From Athripsodes cinereus (taxonomy: Eukaryota > Arthropoda > Insecta > Trichoptera > Leptoceridae), in assembly GCA_947579605.1 (NCBI GenBank), contig OX388320.1, forward strand, positions 6,324,001 through 6,388,000: a stretch of DNA of 64,000 nt. Reading direction: 5' to 3'. The notes beneath the pieces are model-generated. The model made no database searches. It was not told where the DNA came from and saw only the letters and a list, made by a program, of their open reading frames with translations. Made by a program: the position numbers and the translations under genes. Positions 1 to 10,496 of the stretch are shown here, one piece after another (position 1 is the stretch's first letter; the number at the start of each line of letters is the position of its first letter).

Positions 1-502
1 ATCCGACCTTTCGTCACGGGTGCCAGGCGCTCACGATCCCCTTCTGTAAGGTTCCGTCGATACGGATAAGCAGGCGACTCGTCCAGCTCAATTTGCGACC
101 CGGGAACTAGAACCGCCTCACGATATCTGCGGTTATATACGAGTGTCCGGGTCCCACAATTTATATAATTTTCACTGCCTTTATTTACACGTAATCATCT
201 CCATCCTCTTTTGAGGTTATTCCCGATCAGATGTTCTAATTACAAGACATTGGTTCACTTATATTTGGTCGCCACGAGGTGACACCAAAGAAAATTTCCT
301 AACTGAAGACGTATGTCTTCCAACTGTCCCGGAGTCCTCTTAAAAAGTGAACTCTTCACATGTTTTCTGCCGGTCAGTATTTTATTTCTCCGACTTTGTA
401 ACAATAACGCGTTTGACTTCTGACAACTCATTGCGGTGTTGCCATAAGGCGAAATGTGGCTGATAAGAAAAATTAAACCACCAATAATAATATCATGCTA
501 CA
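1..502 (-). repeat. 3' LTR of Ty3/gypsy element (cut by window edge)
   Basis: The stretch matches 11292-11793 base for base by eye, at a constant offset of 11291. It ends in GCTACA, the inverse of the TGTAGC that opens the complete LTR at 11098. On the minus strand the LTR therefore reads TGTAGC...GCTACA. About 194 bp of this copy lie outside the window. It is the 3' LTR because pol and gag run on the minus strand and a purine tract abuts it at 503-516. Confidence 0.85.
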
Positions 503-516
503 TTAATTCCCCCCCT
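503..516 (-). other. Polypurine tract of the gypsy element
   Basis: Read on the minus strand, seven G's followed by AATTAA lie directly against the TG that opens the 3' LTR. This is the expected position and composition of the plus-strand primer of an LTR retrotransposon. Confidence 0.75.
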
Positions 517-3045
517 AAGCAAAAAAAACAAAAAAAAACAGAATGCTTTTTTTTTTTTTTTTCTCTCTATCATTGTGATACAATTAAACGTTTATGCACC
601 TGACACGCAAAAAGAAAATCGGATGGTCTGTTTACAAATTCAAAAAAAAAAATCATCATCACATCATATATATATACATACTTATGCTAAATAAACTCAG
701 TTTTATGCGTCGTTATACATCAACCCGTCTCTCTCAGTACCTCAATGGACGCCACCACACTTAGTGTTTTTTTTTTTTTCATTTGGATGGGTGAACACGA
801 TTTTGTGTGGAAATTTTAAACCCCTAAAAATAAACCATTGTGAAACGTGCACGTATGCTTCACAATGCTCTATGATGTATAACGAGGCATATCTTGTACA
901 ATGTCTTATAACTATATACTTTTTAAATCCAAGGGAACGCAGAAGAACAATAACATAGGTTTATACCCTAAACATGTGAAAATGTAAATAGAAAACTTTG
1001 AAACTTTAAGGAGTTATTAACTGCAAATGTTAAATATAAGGATGAAAATTATCTCTCATATTGGAAATCTACGAGAAATTTTTCCACCCAGGTAGCAAAC
1101 AAGGCATGATAATATATTCCTCTGGGAAAAATTTATCCCTTCCTTTCCTAACCTAGTGACATATTAAGAAAATAAAAAAAACTTTAGTACATATTGTATG
1201 TACATTTCCTTTAAATGCATCTGTGTGCTTGCTTAATTTAAAATCTTAATAACAATTCATACATTTAATTGTTTTAATCCTAATCGAAGGGAATAAATAA
1301 CAAAATTTATCTTTGCAAAAACACTGCTAGATATAACCTACATTTATGTACTATGTTTTATCATAGGTATATCTTCATTTTATATATACATTGTAACTCA
1401 TATTATACCATTTTAATTAGAACTTTTACTTCATGAATTTCGCATGCATGTTAAAAATCATAGTAACATTACTATGTTGGCCTATATATGTTGTATAACC
1501 AGTTCAACGGAATGTTAATACTTATAAGTTATATAATACATATATTTGATTTACACAATCTATGTGTTTACATTTACATGTTCAATACATCTTTACACAC
1601 TATAATTAAAATATTAACCACATGCACATATACATATTCAGTCAGGAATGTTCAGTGCATGCCACGTTCCTAGAATAAAATAAAATGATTTTCATCGGTA
1701 ACAAAACAATACATCCTTCCTCAAGTCAAGACCCTTTTCCAGTTTTGAACATTTAATACTAATTAATTAAAAGGTAATTGTGTTAACCTAAAACTTAATA
1801 TTATAATTGGTTCTTTTAAAAGTACATTAAAGTACATTAAAGGAATTATAAAGATGGTTTATTTTTCTTGTTAATTTTTGTAATCAACAATTTACTTCTC
1901 TCCGCCAAAAACGTAAGCTTATTCTTAACCCTAAGACGGTTAATTATCTAATTATACGCCTATACACGATCTTCCAGTCACTCTGGAAAGAGTTGACATT
2001 AGAGGAACTACTGTTCTCTCCACAGTTTCTGTGTAAATTATGTGTGTATTCATGGTCACTCTATTAAGAGGTACCCCAAAGAAGGTTTTTCTTTGTATTT
2101 ATTTTCCTTTCTGAAATTTACACATATAATTATATCGCTTTCCTACAATATTCAAATACGCAAAGGACTGTTCGATCTGGCATGGTGAGCATATCACTGT
2201 GTGATGTTTGCATATTTTCATTCAAATTCATTTCTTCATCTTCCTTTTTTTACTTTCATTTTTACTTTCTCTCTCACATTCATTCTTCCTCATTCAATGT
2301 GGCCACCTTCTACTTTCAACTATCCATACAACTATAATCTCACATTCTTCTCCTCTTGTATTATGACATATCAATTAATGTGTGATAGATTTGTTCCTCA
2401 TGCCAGATGCCTTAATCCTTCTAATCTTGTAAATTTTTGTTCAACACATATAGTCATTATAATTTCATTTTTTTTTAAATAAATATATGCTTGTTTTAAT
2501 TTTCAATTTACCTTCTCTTTTTTTTTTAATATTTGTATTTATAACAAAACTATACTTTTATTTATGATATATTATTGTAAATAATTTATATTTTACAAAA
2601 AAAAAACATCATCCGTGTATGGTATGGATCTTCCCAAGTTCCATATACCAACGGCGCACTCCTTTATCCGAGGGATTACATGATGTTCCATTGACATTAA
2701 CTAATGTTATGTACATATATACAACATGCATCTTAAAATTATATTTACAAATTATATATTATTAAACTAAGACAGCTTTACCCACGGGTGGGGAAGCCAG
2801 CAGACTAGCCACATGTACCAAGCATGTAGGCCGTCCTCAATGTGTCAATGAAAACCCAAGACACTCATGATGGGTGACACGTCCCATCCCAGAATTTTTA
2901 AGATGTAATATGTCTTTATTTTTTTCGAACACCTGCCTTTTACAGGACACTCGAAAACTTGCGTGAAAGAGTGGGAGATCAATTCTTTACCGGATTCTCC
3001 ACGGCTTTCACAAACATACAACAAAATTAAATATTCATTCAGCCC
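517..3045 (-). other. Non-coding 3' region of the gypsy element
   Basis: About 2.5 kb separates the pol stop from the PPT. No envelope-like or other convincing ORF is present on the minus strand. There are A/T homopolymer runs near 520-565 and 765-780. A copy of dispersed repeat R1 lies at 2771-3010, immediately beyond the pol stop. The rest is AT-rich sequence I do not recognise. Confidence 0.6.
2771..3010 (-). repeat. Dispersed repeat R1 (SINE-like), minus orientation
   Basis: This matches the R1 family seen again near 12.8, 37.7, 39.4, 41.9, 42.8 and 44.2 kb. Shared blocks are a CCCAC(A)nGTGGGG motif, a CAGCAGACCAGC block, a TTTAAGATGTAAAATGTC block, and CCTTTTACAGGACACTCGAA followed by AAAGAGTGGGAGA. 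This copy is clearly diverged from the others. It sits inside a young gypsy element, so it was probably carried by that lineage rather than inserted here. Confidence 0.75.
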
Positions 3046-5529
3046 TTAATCTTCTATTTTACATATGTCTTTAATATGGTATTTATTTATAGCTTTTGTT
3101 TCTACATCTTCTAAAACATAAGTTATATCGCTTATCTTTTTTACTATGCGTGATTTTATGAATCGTGGTGCCAGTTTAGTGCAGAAATATTGAGATTTGT
3201 TTGATTGTATGAAGTTCTTACGATAAACTATATCACCCTCTACATAATTCCTATTTGATCTACCCTTATTATAATAATCTGCAGTCTTAATGTATGCTTC
3301 TGAGAGATTTTCCGAGACAATATTAAACAGTGTACTTAAATCCTCCATCTTTTTTATATATAATTCTCTATCTTTTTGCAAATTTTGTGGTGACTTTATT
3401 TCGGTGTCTACGACCTTACCATAAATGTGTCCATCTAAAATTATTTCGCGACCTTTCATTAGCAGATTTGGCGTATAACCCGTGGCTAAATTTACTGTGT
3501 TGTTTAGTGTGCACTGTACTGAATCTAGATACGTGTCCCATTTTCTTTGTTGATTGTCTACGAATATCGCCAAGGTGTAGCCTATTGTTCTGTTAAAAGT
3601 TTCTATGTTATTGCACATAGGTGAATATAAGGTTGTGTAGAATATTTTCTGTACGCCGTAAGAGGTCATGAAATCCTTAAAGACATTTGATTTTAAACTT
3701 GTACCGTTGTCCGTAATTATTGCCTGCGGGACCCCCTCCTGAAGGAATATCTTATTTTCAATGTGTTTTATTATTTCTTGTGAAGTTGCTCTACGTAGTG
3801 GGAAAAGCCAGCAATATTTAGAAAACACATCGACGACAGATAGAATGAATGTGAATCCGGTTGACGATTTTGTTAGTGGTCCGATTAAGTCTATGCTTAA
3901 TATCTTTGCTGGATGGTCTACACGTTTCCTGTTCCTCATAATTCCTGCAGGTGGGAGGTTACTAGGTTTGTATAATTTGCATGTTTCGCACTTCTTTACA
4001 TGTTTTTTGACATCATTAAACAATCGTGGCCAGTGATAGTATCTTGATATGTTTTGAAAAGTTTTAAACGTACCTGGATGTCCTGTGTTATGATAATTTT
4101 CCACAATCGATTCTCTGTTATCCCGCCTAGGCACCTCTTTCCAGCTGAATTCCTGTGTGAGGGGGTTGTCATCTTTCATTAGCCTATACAGTATGTTTTC
4201 ATCCACTCTGTAGTTTATGAATTTACCTGGTGATTCTATACAGCCGTTAAATACTCTGTCATACCATGGATCAACTATATTAGAATCCATATTTATCTCA
4301 CTGATTTTTGCTGGAATACGTGACAATGCATCAGGGACTCTGTGGCTACTTCCCTTTCTATGTTCTACTGTGAAGTCAAATTGAGAAAGTCGCATTGACC
4401 ATCTTGCTAGGCGACCTGTTGGATTTGATATTTTTGTCAAAAACCGTAGAGCTGCATGGTCTGTTATTACTTTGAATTTCATTCCTTCAATGTATGGTCT
4501 GAAAAATTCTATAGATTCCAAAATGGCTAGCAATTCTCTTTCTGAAACAGAATAATTTTGTTCGGTTTTTGATAGGGTTCTTGAGAAAAATGCAATGGCT
4601 TTTTCTTCTCCGTTAAAATCCTGATGAAGGGCTGCTCCGATCTGATGCTGACTAGCATCGGTGTGGAGTACAAAAGGTTTATTAAAATCTGGACACACTA
4701 ATACCGGTGCCGTTATTAATGAATTTTTAAGCTTTGTGAAAGCTTCTTCCGCGGAGTTGTTCCATATAAATTTTTTTTCACCTCTTTTTACTCTTAATAG
4801 TTTGTTTAACGGAGCTGAGATCTCGCTACAGTTTCTAATGCTTCTTCTATAAAAACCTACCATTCCTAGGAACATACGTAGTTGTTTCAAGTTTTTTGGA
4901 GCTGGGAAGTTAGCGATCGATTCCACCTTGCTTGGGTCTGGTCGTAATCCGTTTTTGTCAATAAGGTACCCTAGATATTTTAATTGACTTCTGCAAAACT
5001 CACACTTAGACAACTTAACCGTCAACCCTGCTTTTTGCAATGTGTCTTTTACCTTTTTTAGTAAGCTGATATGCGAATCGAAATCCGAGCTAATGACAAT
5101 TAAGTCATCTACGTAACAAAAAACATTTTTGTCGAATTGAGGGCCGAACAGTTTGTCCATTAATCGTTGGAGGACTGCTCCTGAATTTTTGGCTCCAAAT
5201 GGTAACCTACAAAAGTGAAAAAGTCCCATGCTTGGGACCGCAAAAGCTGTTTTTTCTTTTGATGATTGATCTAATTTAATTTGCCAATATGATTTTGATA
5301 AATCGATCGATGAGATATATTTTGCATTTCTTAAATTTGATAAAATGTGATTTATGTTCGGCATAGGGTATGTGTCTGATTTTGTTACAGCATTTAATTT
5401 TCTAGAGTCCAAACAAAACCTCGGAGATCCATCTTTTTTCTCTACGATAACTATTGGCGAGCTCCATGAACTGTCCGATTCCTCTATGACTCCCAGACGT
5501 ACCATCTCTCGAACTTCCTTCTCGACCAA
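3046..5529 (-). CDS. pol: Ty3/gypsy pol: reverse transcriptase, RNase H, integrase
   Basis: The 827-residue frame copies element RNA into DNA and integrates it. Reverse transcriptase occupies roughly residues 1-200, with active-site FCYVDDLIVIS near residue 137. RNase H follows, with LHTDAS and the HRKGSSHRVPDALSR signature. The integrase has an N-terminal HHCC zinc module (HNTGHPG ... CETCKLYK), then a DDE core with SIDLIGP, IITDNG and NNIETFNR. A GPY/F-like C-terminal segment follows. Typical gypsy RT N-terminal sequence (NLVEH ... PIKQ) is readable in this frame upstream of the first Met, to about position 5612. The enzyme therefore does not start at the Met. It is separated from the upstream gag-protease frame by one net base, which looks like an indel in this copy. 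Assignment to Ty3/gypsy is firm; the clade is not determined. Confidence 0.93.
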   Translation of the reverse strand: MVEKEVREMVRLGVIEESDSSWSSPIVIVEKKDGSPRFCLDSRKLNAVTKSDTYPMPNINHILSNLRNAKYISSIDLSKSYWQIKLDQSSKEKTAFAVPSMGLFHFCRLPFGAKNSGAVLQRLMDKLFGPQFDKNVFCYVDDLIVISSDFDSHISLLKKVKDTLQKAGLTVKLSKCEFCRSQLKYLGYLIDKNGLRPDPSKVESIANFPAPKNLKQLRMFLGMVGFYRRSIRNCSEISAPLNKLLRVKRGEKKFIWNNSAEEAFTKLKNSLITAPVLVCPDFNKPFVLHTDASQHQIGAALHQDFNGEEKAIAFFSRTLSKTEQNYSVSERELLAILESIEFFRPYIEGMKFKVITDHAALRFLTKISNPTGRLARWSMRLSQFDFTVEHRKGSSHRVPDALSRIPAKISEINMDSNIVDPWYDRVFNGCIESPGKFINYRVDENILYRLMKDDNPLTQEFSWKEVPRRDNRESIVENYHNTGHPGTFKTFQNISRYYHWPRLFNDVKKHVKKCETCKLYKPSNLPPAGIMRNRKRVDHPAKILSIDLIGPLTKSSTGFTFILSVVDVFSKYCWLFPLRRATSQEIIKHIENKIFLQEGVPQAIITDNGTSLKSNVFKDFMTSYGVQKIFYTTLYSPMCNNIETFNRTIGYTLAIFVDNQQRKWDTYLDSVQCTLNNTVNLATGYTPNLLMKGREIILDGHIYGKVVDTEIKSPQNLQKDRELYIKKMEDLSTLFNIVSENLSEAYIKTADYYNKGRSNRNYVEGDIVYRKNFIQSNKSQYFCTKLAPRFIKSRIVKKISDITYVLEDVETKAINKYHIKDICKIED

Positions 5530-7354
5530 GCTTTGTCTTGCGGGGCTGAGATTGTAATATTTTTGTTTGATCGGGGGGCCTGTAGTAACTATTGTATGTT
5601 CTACTAAGTTCGTAGGTACATCCTAATCCGTTCTTCTCATAGGAAATATTTCTAAATTCCTGTTCTAATAATTCTAATCGGCGTTGTTGTTCCGGAGTTA
5701 ATGTATGTTTTCCTGAAATTTTTCCTAATTCATTTATATCTTGTGTATTAGTATAACGTATTTGATTGATTAATTCTGGTGCAATCTGAAATGTATCCCA
5801 AAAATCTATCCCCAAAATTATATCCTGTTGGAGTCCATCTAGAATATATAGAGGTATGGCATGAGATTGAGAATTACATGATATATTAATATTTAATATA
5901 CCTAATACATTCAGCTTATTTCCATTTGCTGCCGAAATTGTGTAGCCTGTTGGGTTTGGTTTATGTCCTCTTGCGATGAAATATTCACCCATGTTTCTAC
6001 TTATCGCAGAGATTGAAGCACCTGAGTCTAGTAAACCTGAGAACAATTCATTATCTATTTCTACTTCCAAGTATGGGCGCTTATCGCCCTGTTTTGCAAA
6101 TATAAGTGGTGCTAACTGATATGTTTTATAAAAGAGGCCTACGTATTTCAGCCAACCATTCCATTCGCTGGTTCTGGTCTCTTGAGAAGGTTGACTGACT
6201 ACTCGTTTTTTTTGTCGGCTAGTGTCAAACTGTCTCTGTCTATTTTGTGAGATATTATTGTCATTATTACGATATTTTTCATTTGAGTTATTGTTATTAG
6301 TTTTATTTTGAAATTGGCTTTGACGATATTTTAAAAAACAATTTTTTTGGAAATGTCCAGGCTTTCCACAGTAAAAACAAGAATAGTGAGTCGGTGTGTT
6401 TGAAAAATCGTTTTCTTTAATGAAATTAGTATTGCTACGGTTGTAATATGTAAATTTTCCATTTTGTTTTGTATTTCTAAGTTGATTATTAAAAATTGGT
6501 TTATTTCTGTATGAATGATTTTTATTTACTTCTGTTTCTCTTTTTACTACATTGCAAACTTGGTTACACTCATTGTAATTTTGTACTGGTGTTTTTGTAG
6601 TGCTCGTCGAAGGCTGTGGTGTTGACATTTCTGCTATTTTACTACAATGGCTAGAGCTGTATGAAGGTTTCTTTGAAAAGGACTCGAATTTTGTACATAA
6701 TCGCATTAAATCTTCTACGCTTGTGAATGTCGTGGCAGCCACGATGCTTGCATAGTGTGTTGATAAACCATGGATAGTTATTTCTAACAATTCTGCTTCA
6801 CTAAATTTATGTTCTAATAGTTTGTTTTTAGCCATGACGTTCAATATGAATTGTGAGGCGGTTTCATCATCACTTTGTGTAGCTGTCATTATTTTTAACT
6901 TTAAAGTTCTCTGACTGTCTGTATCCCCGAACTGTGTGATTAGTTTAGTTTTGAAAGACTCCCAACAATTTATAAAATCATTTGCTCTGAACCACGTCAA
7001 TGCGAAGTCTTGTAACAGAACTGGCATATACTTAATCAATGAGTCTAACTTTATATCATAAACCCCGGATAACTCTTGCAACCGTTGAATAAACAATATT
7101 GGATCTGAATTACCTGTGTAATGTATCCCCAACTTCAGAGGGTTAAATGTCTTAACGTGGTAATTGTCATTTTTATTTTGATGTGGGCTTTTTAATGTCG
7201 ACGATCTAATGAGTGGTTTCTTACTTGCTTTCTTTCTAGTATGTGCCTTGACAGTAATTTTAGATGTAGAGGCCATAGTTGTGTTTGTTTCTGTATTTAA
7301 TTCAGAATTTTTAGTATTTTCACTTTCAATATCTGTATCAGACATTTTTGACAA
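5402..7354 (-). CDS. gag: Ty3/gypsy gag-protease polyprotein
   Basis: This 650-residue frame carries a capsid-like region that includes FALTWFRANDFINCWESFKTKLITQFGD around residues 115-145. A single CCHC zinc knuckle (CFYCGKPGHFQKNC) lies near residues 325-340. An aspartic protease follows, with active site LLDSGASISAIS near residue 443 and the later ILGIDFW motif. The order capsid, knuckle, protease is standard for gypsy elements. The final ~70 residues are not homologous to anything expected: they are reverse transcriptase read out of frame. The change of frame falls at about 5610-5622, within a conserved gypsy junction. A mutation in this copy is more likely than a programmed shift, though a +1 shift cannot be excluded. 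The Met at 7354 is the first in the frame. Confidence 0.9.
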   Translation of the reverse strand: MSKMSDTDIESENTKNSELNTETNTTMASTSKITVKAHTRKKASKKPLIRSSTLKSPHQNKNDNYHVKTFNPLKLGIHYTGNSDPILFIQRLQELSGVYDIKLDSLIKYMPVLLQDFALTWFRANDFINCWESFKTKLITQFGDTDSQRTLKLKIMTATQSDDETASQFILNVMAKNKLLEHKFSEAELLEITIHGLSTHYASIVAATTFTSVEDLMRLCTKFESFSKKPSYSSSHCSKIAEMSTPQPSTSTTKTPVQNYNECNQVCNVVKRETEVNKNHSYRNKPIFNNQLRNTKQNGKFTYYNRSNTNFIKENDFSNTPTHYSCFYCGKPGHFQKNCFLKYRQSQFQNKTNNNNSNEKYRNNDNNISQNRQRQFDTSRQKKRVVSQPSQETRTSEWNGWLKYVGLFYKTYQLAPLIFAKQGDKRPYLEVEIDNELFSGLLDSGASISAISRNMGEYFIARGHKPNPTGYTISAANGNKLNVLGILNINISCNSQSHAIPLYILDGLQQDIILGIDFWDTFQIAPELINQIRYTNTQDINELGKISGKHTLTPEQQRRLELLEQEFRNISYEKNGLGCTYELSRTYNSYYRPPDQTKILQSQPRKTKLGREGSSRDGTSGSHRGIGQFMELANSYRREKRWISEVLFGL

Positions 7355-8193
7355 ATTTTTATGTATTTGTTAATTGTTATTATATGTGTATTATTGCTTT
7401 ATTTTTGACGTATAGTGTACGGACTCTGTTTTATCGATATAAATATCGAATTTTTATTATTGACTTTTTACCATAAATTATAGTAGTGAAACTCAATCAG
7501 TTCACTGGTACGACCTTTTGTTATAGTCACATAGATGGCAGTATTAGCCATACCCTATAAAACATTGCACAGATGGCGTTTTGTGATATATTCGTTACGT
7601 AATTTTAAAATAAACTTTTAGGTATCCTGACTTGAGAGAAAGATGCATATATCATGTTTAAACACTTACGGTTTGTGTAATCTTTAGTGGTATCATGTAC
7701 TAATGTGGCATTTCACTGCACATCCTCTGTCTGGTCTTGGTGTCTGCTGCTAGAAGAGATTTTTTAAAAGAAGTTTATATTCGATAAAATAAAGTACTTC
7801 ATCAAGTCACCCGTACAACAATATTTGTAACAAAAGCAGAGAGGTTTAGTGACTCATTTACACTATGGGAAAATTAATGAAATTTTAACAGTGTATCATG
7901 GGTTGCATACTGTCATATTAATGTAATAAAGCATGATAAAATATTTATAAACTATGGACAATGCAAACAAAAATTGATTGTTTCATTTACAAGTTTTGAA
8001 TCATTGAGAAGAGAACATAGGTTTGTGAATCGTTTATCAGTTCGTTGATTTTTTTTTTAAATAATTCACCAAAAATAAGTACTTATGAAAATAGCAATTA
8101 CCTTGCAATTTGACAAAATCAATTCAAATTTCCTTTGTTACCTATACCCTTGATGTAGTAATGTTCAATTTCTCTGTAACACATAAAGTATTA
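7355..8193 (-). other. Gypsy leader, 3' part
   Basis: No convincing ORF. Together with 10715-11082 this forms a leader of about 1.2 kb between the primer-binding site and the gag start, once the inserted pogo element is removed. It contains runs such as TTATCGATATAAATATCGA near 7432 but no element I can name. Confidence 0.5.
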
Positions 8194-8444
8194 GGGTAAA
8201 GCAAGCAAAGAGTACGCACAAGCTAAGAGTACGCATCGTGATTTATTTCGAAAAAAAATTCTATGTTGGCAATACTGGGATCACATTCAGTTGTCTTTGA
8301 TGTGAACTGTCACTAGGCGACTTGTTTACGCACGTGTCGGAATACGTCTTGGTACAAAATAATTTTTTTGTTTTTTTGTAGTTTTTATCTAAAAATCAGT
8401 CAAAATAACTTGTTTGCTACAAGAGTTGAATTGCTACAATAACA

Positions 8445-8676
8445 GTGAGTATTATTTTTACTTGTTTAATGATAGTCTGGCTTTGGTTTTCGTGCATTTA
8501 TTTTTTGATACTGAGTTTTATTTTTTGAATAAAAATTTATGTCATCAAATTGACCCGATAGCAAAGAGTACGCACCCAAAGAGTACGCATGCGTACTCTT
8601 TGCTTGTATGACAGTATTTCGCATTACATGTTTGAGATATTTTATATTGATTTATCTTATGGTTTTCTCTTTGCAG
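8445..8676 (+). other. Putative 5'-UTR intron of the transposase
   Basis: A strong donor GTGAGT lies at 8445-8450. A pyrimidine tract ending in TTTGCAG at 8676 lies four bases before the preferred ATG. The removed segment would contain the 24-bp palindrome at 8578-8601. Confidence 0.45.
8578..8601. promoter_or_regulatory. 24-bp perfect palindrome of the GTACGCA box
   Basis: The core GAGTACGCATGCGTACTC is flanked by AAA and TTT, giving a perfect two-fold symmetric site. Each half-site is identical to the subterminal box in the TIRs. It sits just upstream of the transposase start. A transposase-binding operator is plausible but inferred. Confidence 0.5.
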
Positions 8677-8679
8677 AAA

Positions 8680-10137
8680 ATGGGAAAATACACGAAAAAA
8701 ACAGAGAGAAAATTATTTTTCAATGAAAAAAATATGAAGGAAATAAACGAAAGAATAGAGAAGGGGGAAAGCAAAAGAGCTATTGCAAAATCCTATGGCA
8801 TTCCTGAAGCAACTCTCCATAAAAGATTAAAATCAGGCTCAATCCCATTGTCATTAGGTAGATTTCACAAAGTTTTTACTGATGAAATGGAACAGGCATT
8901 GGCTGAACATTGTAGGCAACTCGATAACTATTTCTATGGAGTGACAAAGAAAGATTTAGGAAGATTTGCATTTGAATTAGCTGAGAAAAATGGAATTAAC
9001 CATCGCTTTAACAAAGAAACCAAACAGGCAAGCAAAACATGGGTAGAAGAGTTTGCACGAAGGCAAAATCTGAGTCTCAGACAGCCTGAAAAAACGAGCT
9101 TAGCGCGTGCCTCTGGATTTAACAGAGTACAAGTGGATAGATTTTTCAAAAATTTGAAAGATTTAATCGCTACTTACCAATTCGTTGGAAGACATATTTT
9201 TAACATGGACGAAACTGGTTTACAAACAGTTCCCAATAAATTACCAAAAATTTATGCACAACAAGGTAAAAAAAATGTGGGTAAAATTGTCTCCGCTGAA
9301 AGAGGCCAAACTATGACAGCAGTTTGTTGTATGAGTGCTTCTGGTTTATTTGTTCCACCTGCATTGATTTTCCAACGTAAGCGCAAGAAGTTGGAATTAA
9401 TGCAAGGCGCTCCTGATGATTCATTACTTTTAGTATCCGATTCAGGATACATGAACTCTGAGCTGTTTTTAGAATGGCTTCAACACTTCATTAAGATGGT
9501 AAAAGTAACTAAAGAAGCACCGGTACTTTTAATATTAGACAACCATTCTTCACATTTGAGTTTAGCTGCAATTGAAACGGCTCGAGAGTCTGGAGTAGTT
9601 CTTTTGAGTTTGGCACCACATACCAGTCACCGACTGCAGAGTCTGGATACAGGCTTTTTTGGACCATTGAAAAGAGCATATGCCGTAGCCTGTGATAACT
9701 GGCAAGTCACTAATCCTGGACGTGCTATCACACAATTTCAGGTCGCTCAATTATTTGGAACTGCATATTCTAAGGTGGCATCTATAGATAAAGCTAAAAA
9801 AGCTTTTGAATGTTGTGGAATATGGCCTTACAACGACCAGATTTTTAGCGATACCGACTTTGCTCCTTCAGAAGTTACAAATTTGCCAGAACCGCAAATT
9901 TTGACACCTTCTTCAAGTATTTCATCTAACATTGATGCCATTAATCAGAAAGATGCGGCGGTTCCCTCCATTATAAACCCCTCACAGGTGACTGAGAGCA
10001 TTGAAATGACGTCAAAATCCTGTTTCCAGCCATCTGAAATTCGCCCACTACCAAAAACTACATTACAGAGAAAACAAAATATAAAAAGAAAGAAATCTGA
10101 AGTGTACTCACGAGTTCTCCTTACAAAAAACAATTAG
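8680..10137 (+). CDS. pogo/Tigger-type DDE transposase (frameshifted near the C-terminus)
   Basis: The enzyme would cut and paste the surrounding element. The Met at 8680 (MGKYTKK) is preferred over an upstream in-frame Met because an intron acceptor lies just before it. Residues ~15-52 form a psq-type helix-turn-helix (KGESKRAIAKSYGIPEATLHKRL). Residues ~60-155 resemble a CENP-B-type second DNA-binding domain. The DDE_1 catalytic core has D177 (NMDETGL), D287 (LILDNHSSH) and D323 (LQSLDTGFFGPLK), so the catalytic triad is intact and spaced DD35D. The frame stops at 10137 after KSEVYSRVLLTKNN. From about 10110 the continuing homologous frame is shifted by one base, so this copy probably lost a base near 10095-10110. 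The Lys/Glu-rich linker and zinc finger are thereby cut off. Confidence 0.88.
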   Translation: MGKYTKKTERKLFFNEKNMKEINERIEKGESKRAIAKSYGIPEATLHKRLKSGSIPLSLGRFHKVFTDEMEQALAEHCRQLDNYFYGVTKKDLGRFAFELAEKNGINHRFNKETKQASKTWVEEFARRQNLSLRQPEKTSLARASGFNRVQVDRFFKNLKDLIATYQFVGRHIFNMDETGLQTVPNKLPKIYAQQGKKNVGKIVSAERGQTMTAVCCMSASGLFVPPALIFQRKRKKLELMQGAPDDSLLLVSDSGYMNSELFLEWLQHFIKMVKVTKEAPVLLILDNHSSHLSLAAIETARESGVVLLSLAPHTSHRLQSLDTGFFGPLKRAYAVACDNWQVTNPGRAITQFQVAQLFGTAYSKVASIDKAKKAFECCGIWPYNDQIFSDTDFAPSEVTNLPEPQILTPSSSISSNIDAINQKDAAVPSIINPSQVTESIEMTSKSCFQPSEIRPLPKTTLQRKQNIKRKKSEVYSRVLLTKNN

Positions 10138-10418
10138 AAGATAAGAAAAAAGAAGAAGAAGAGAAGAAGAAAGAAAAAGCAGAGAAGTTACGAATAAAAA
10201 CAATGAAAAAAGTAATAAAACGAACAGCTGAAGGATCATCAAATAGTTCATATGTTCAAGCTAGTCAAAATGTCATTCGTTGTCCTCTTTGTATGGAGGT
10301 ATATGTTGACCCACCTGAAGTTGATTGGATTCAATGTTCAAGGTGTGAAGCATGGTGGCACGATGAGTGCACCGATTACGTCGGCTTCGGAGCTTTTAAT
10401 TGTGATGTGTGTAATTGA
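10110..10418 (+). pseudogene. Detached C-terminus of the transposase: linker plus PHD-like zinc finger
   Basis: This frame continues the transposase after the one-base shift. It has a basic/acidic linker rich in K and E, then a Cys/His cluster: CPLC, CSRCEAWWHDEC and CDVC near 10282-10415. The spacing CxxC...CxxC...HxxC...CxxC and the WWHDEC core match a PHD-type finger, a known C-terminal companion of some insect pogo-like transposases. No start codon is needed; the ATG at 10203 is internal. Confidence 0.7.
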
Positions 10419-10430
10419 AATTATTAAGTT

Positions 10431-10496
10431 CTCTTACCTTGTATGAAGAAATAGTCGTGCGTACTCTTACCTTGTATGAAGAAATAGTCGTGCGCA
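10431..10496 (+). repeat. 33-bp tandem duplication in the right subterminal region
   Basis: Two adjacent copies begin CTCTTACCTTGTATGAAG, each ending in GTCGTGCGYA. They place extra GTGCGTACTC-type boxes inside the right end of the pogo element. Confidence 0.75.

Noticed and set aside
2201..2482. 93-codon plus-strand ORF in the gypsy 3' region
   Set aside because: Phe/Thr/Ser-rich translation of AT-rich DNA on the antisense strand; no homology seen.
517..3045. Envelope gene expected downstream of pol in some gypsy elements
   Set aside because: No minus-strand ORF of useful length, no signal peptide, membrane segment or cleavage site.
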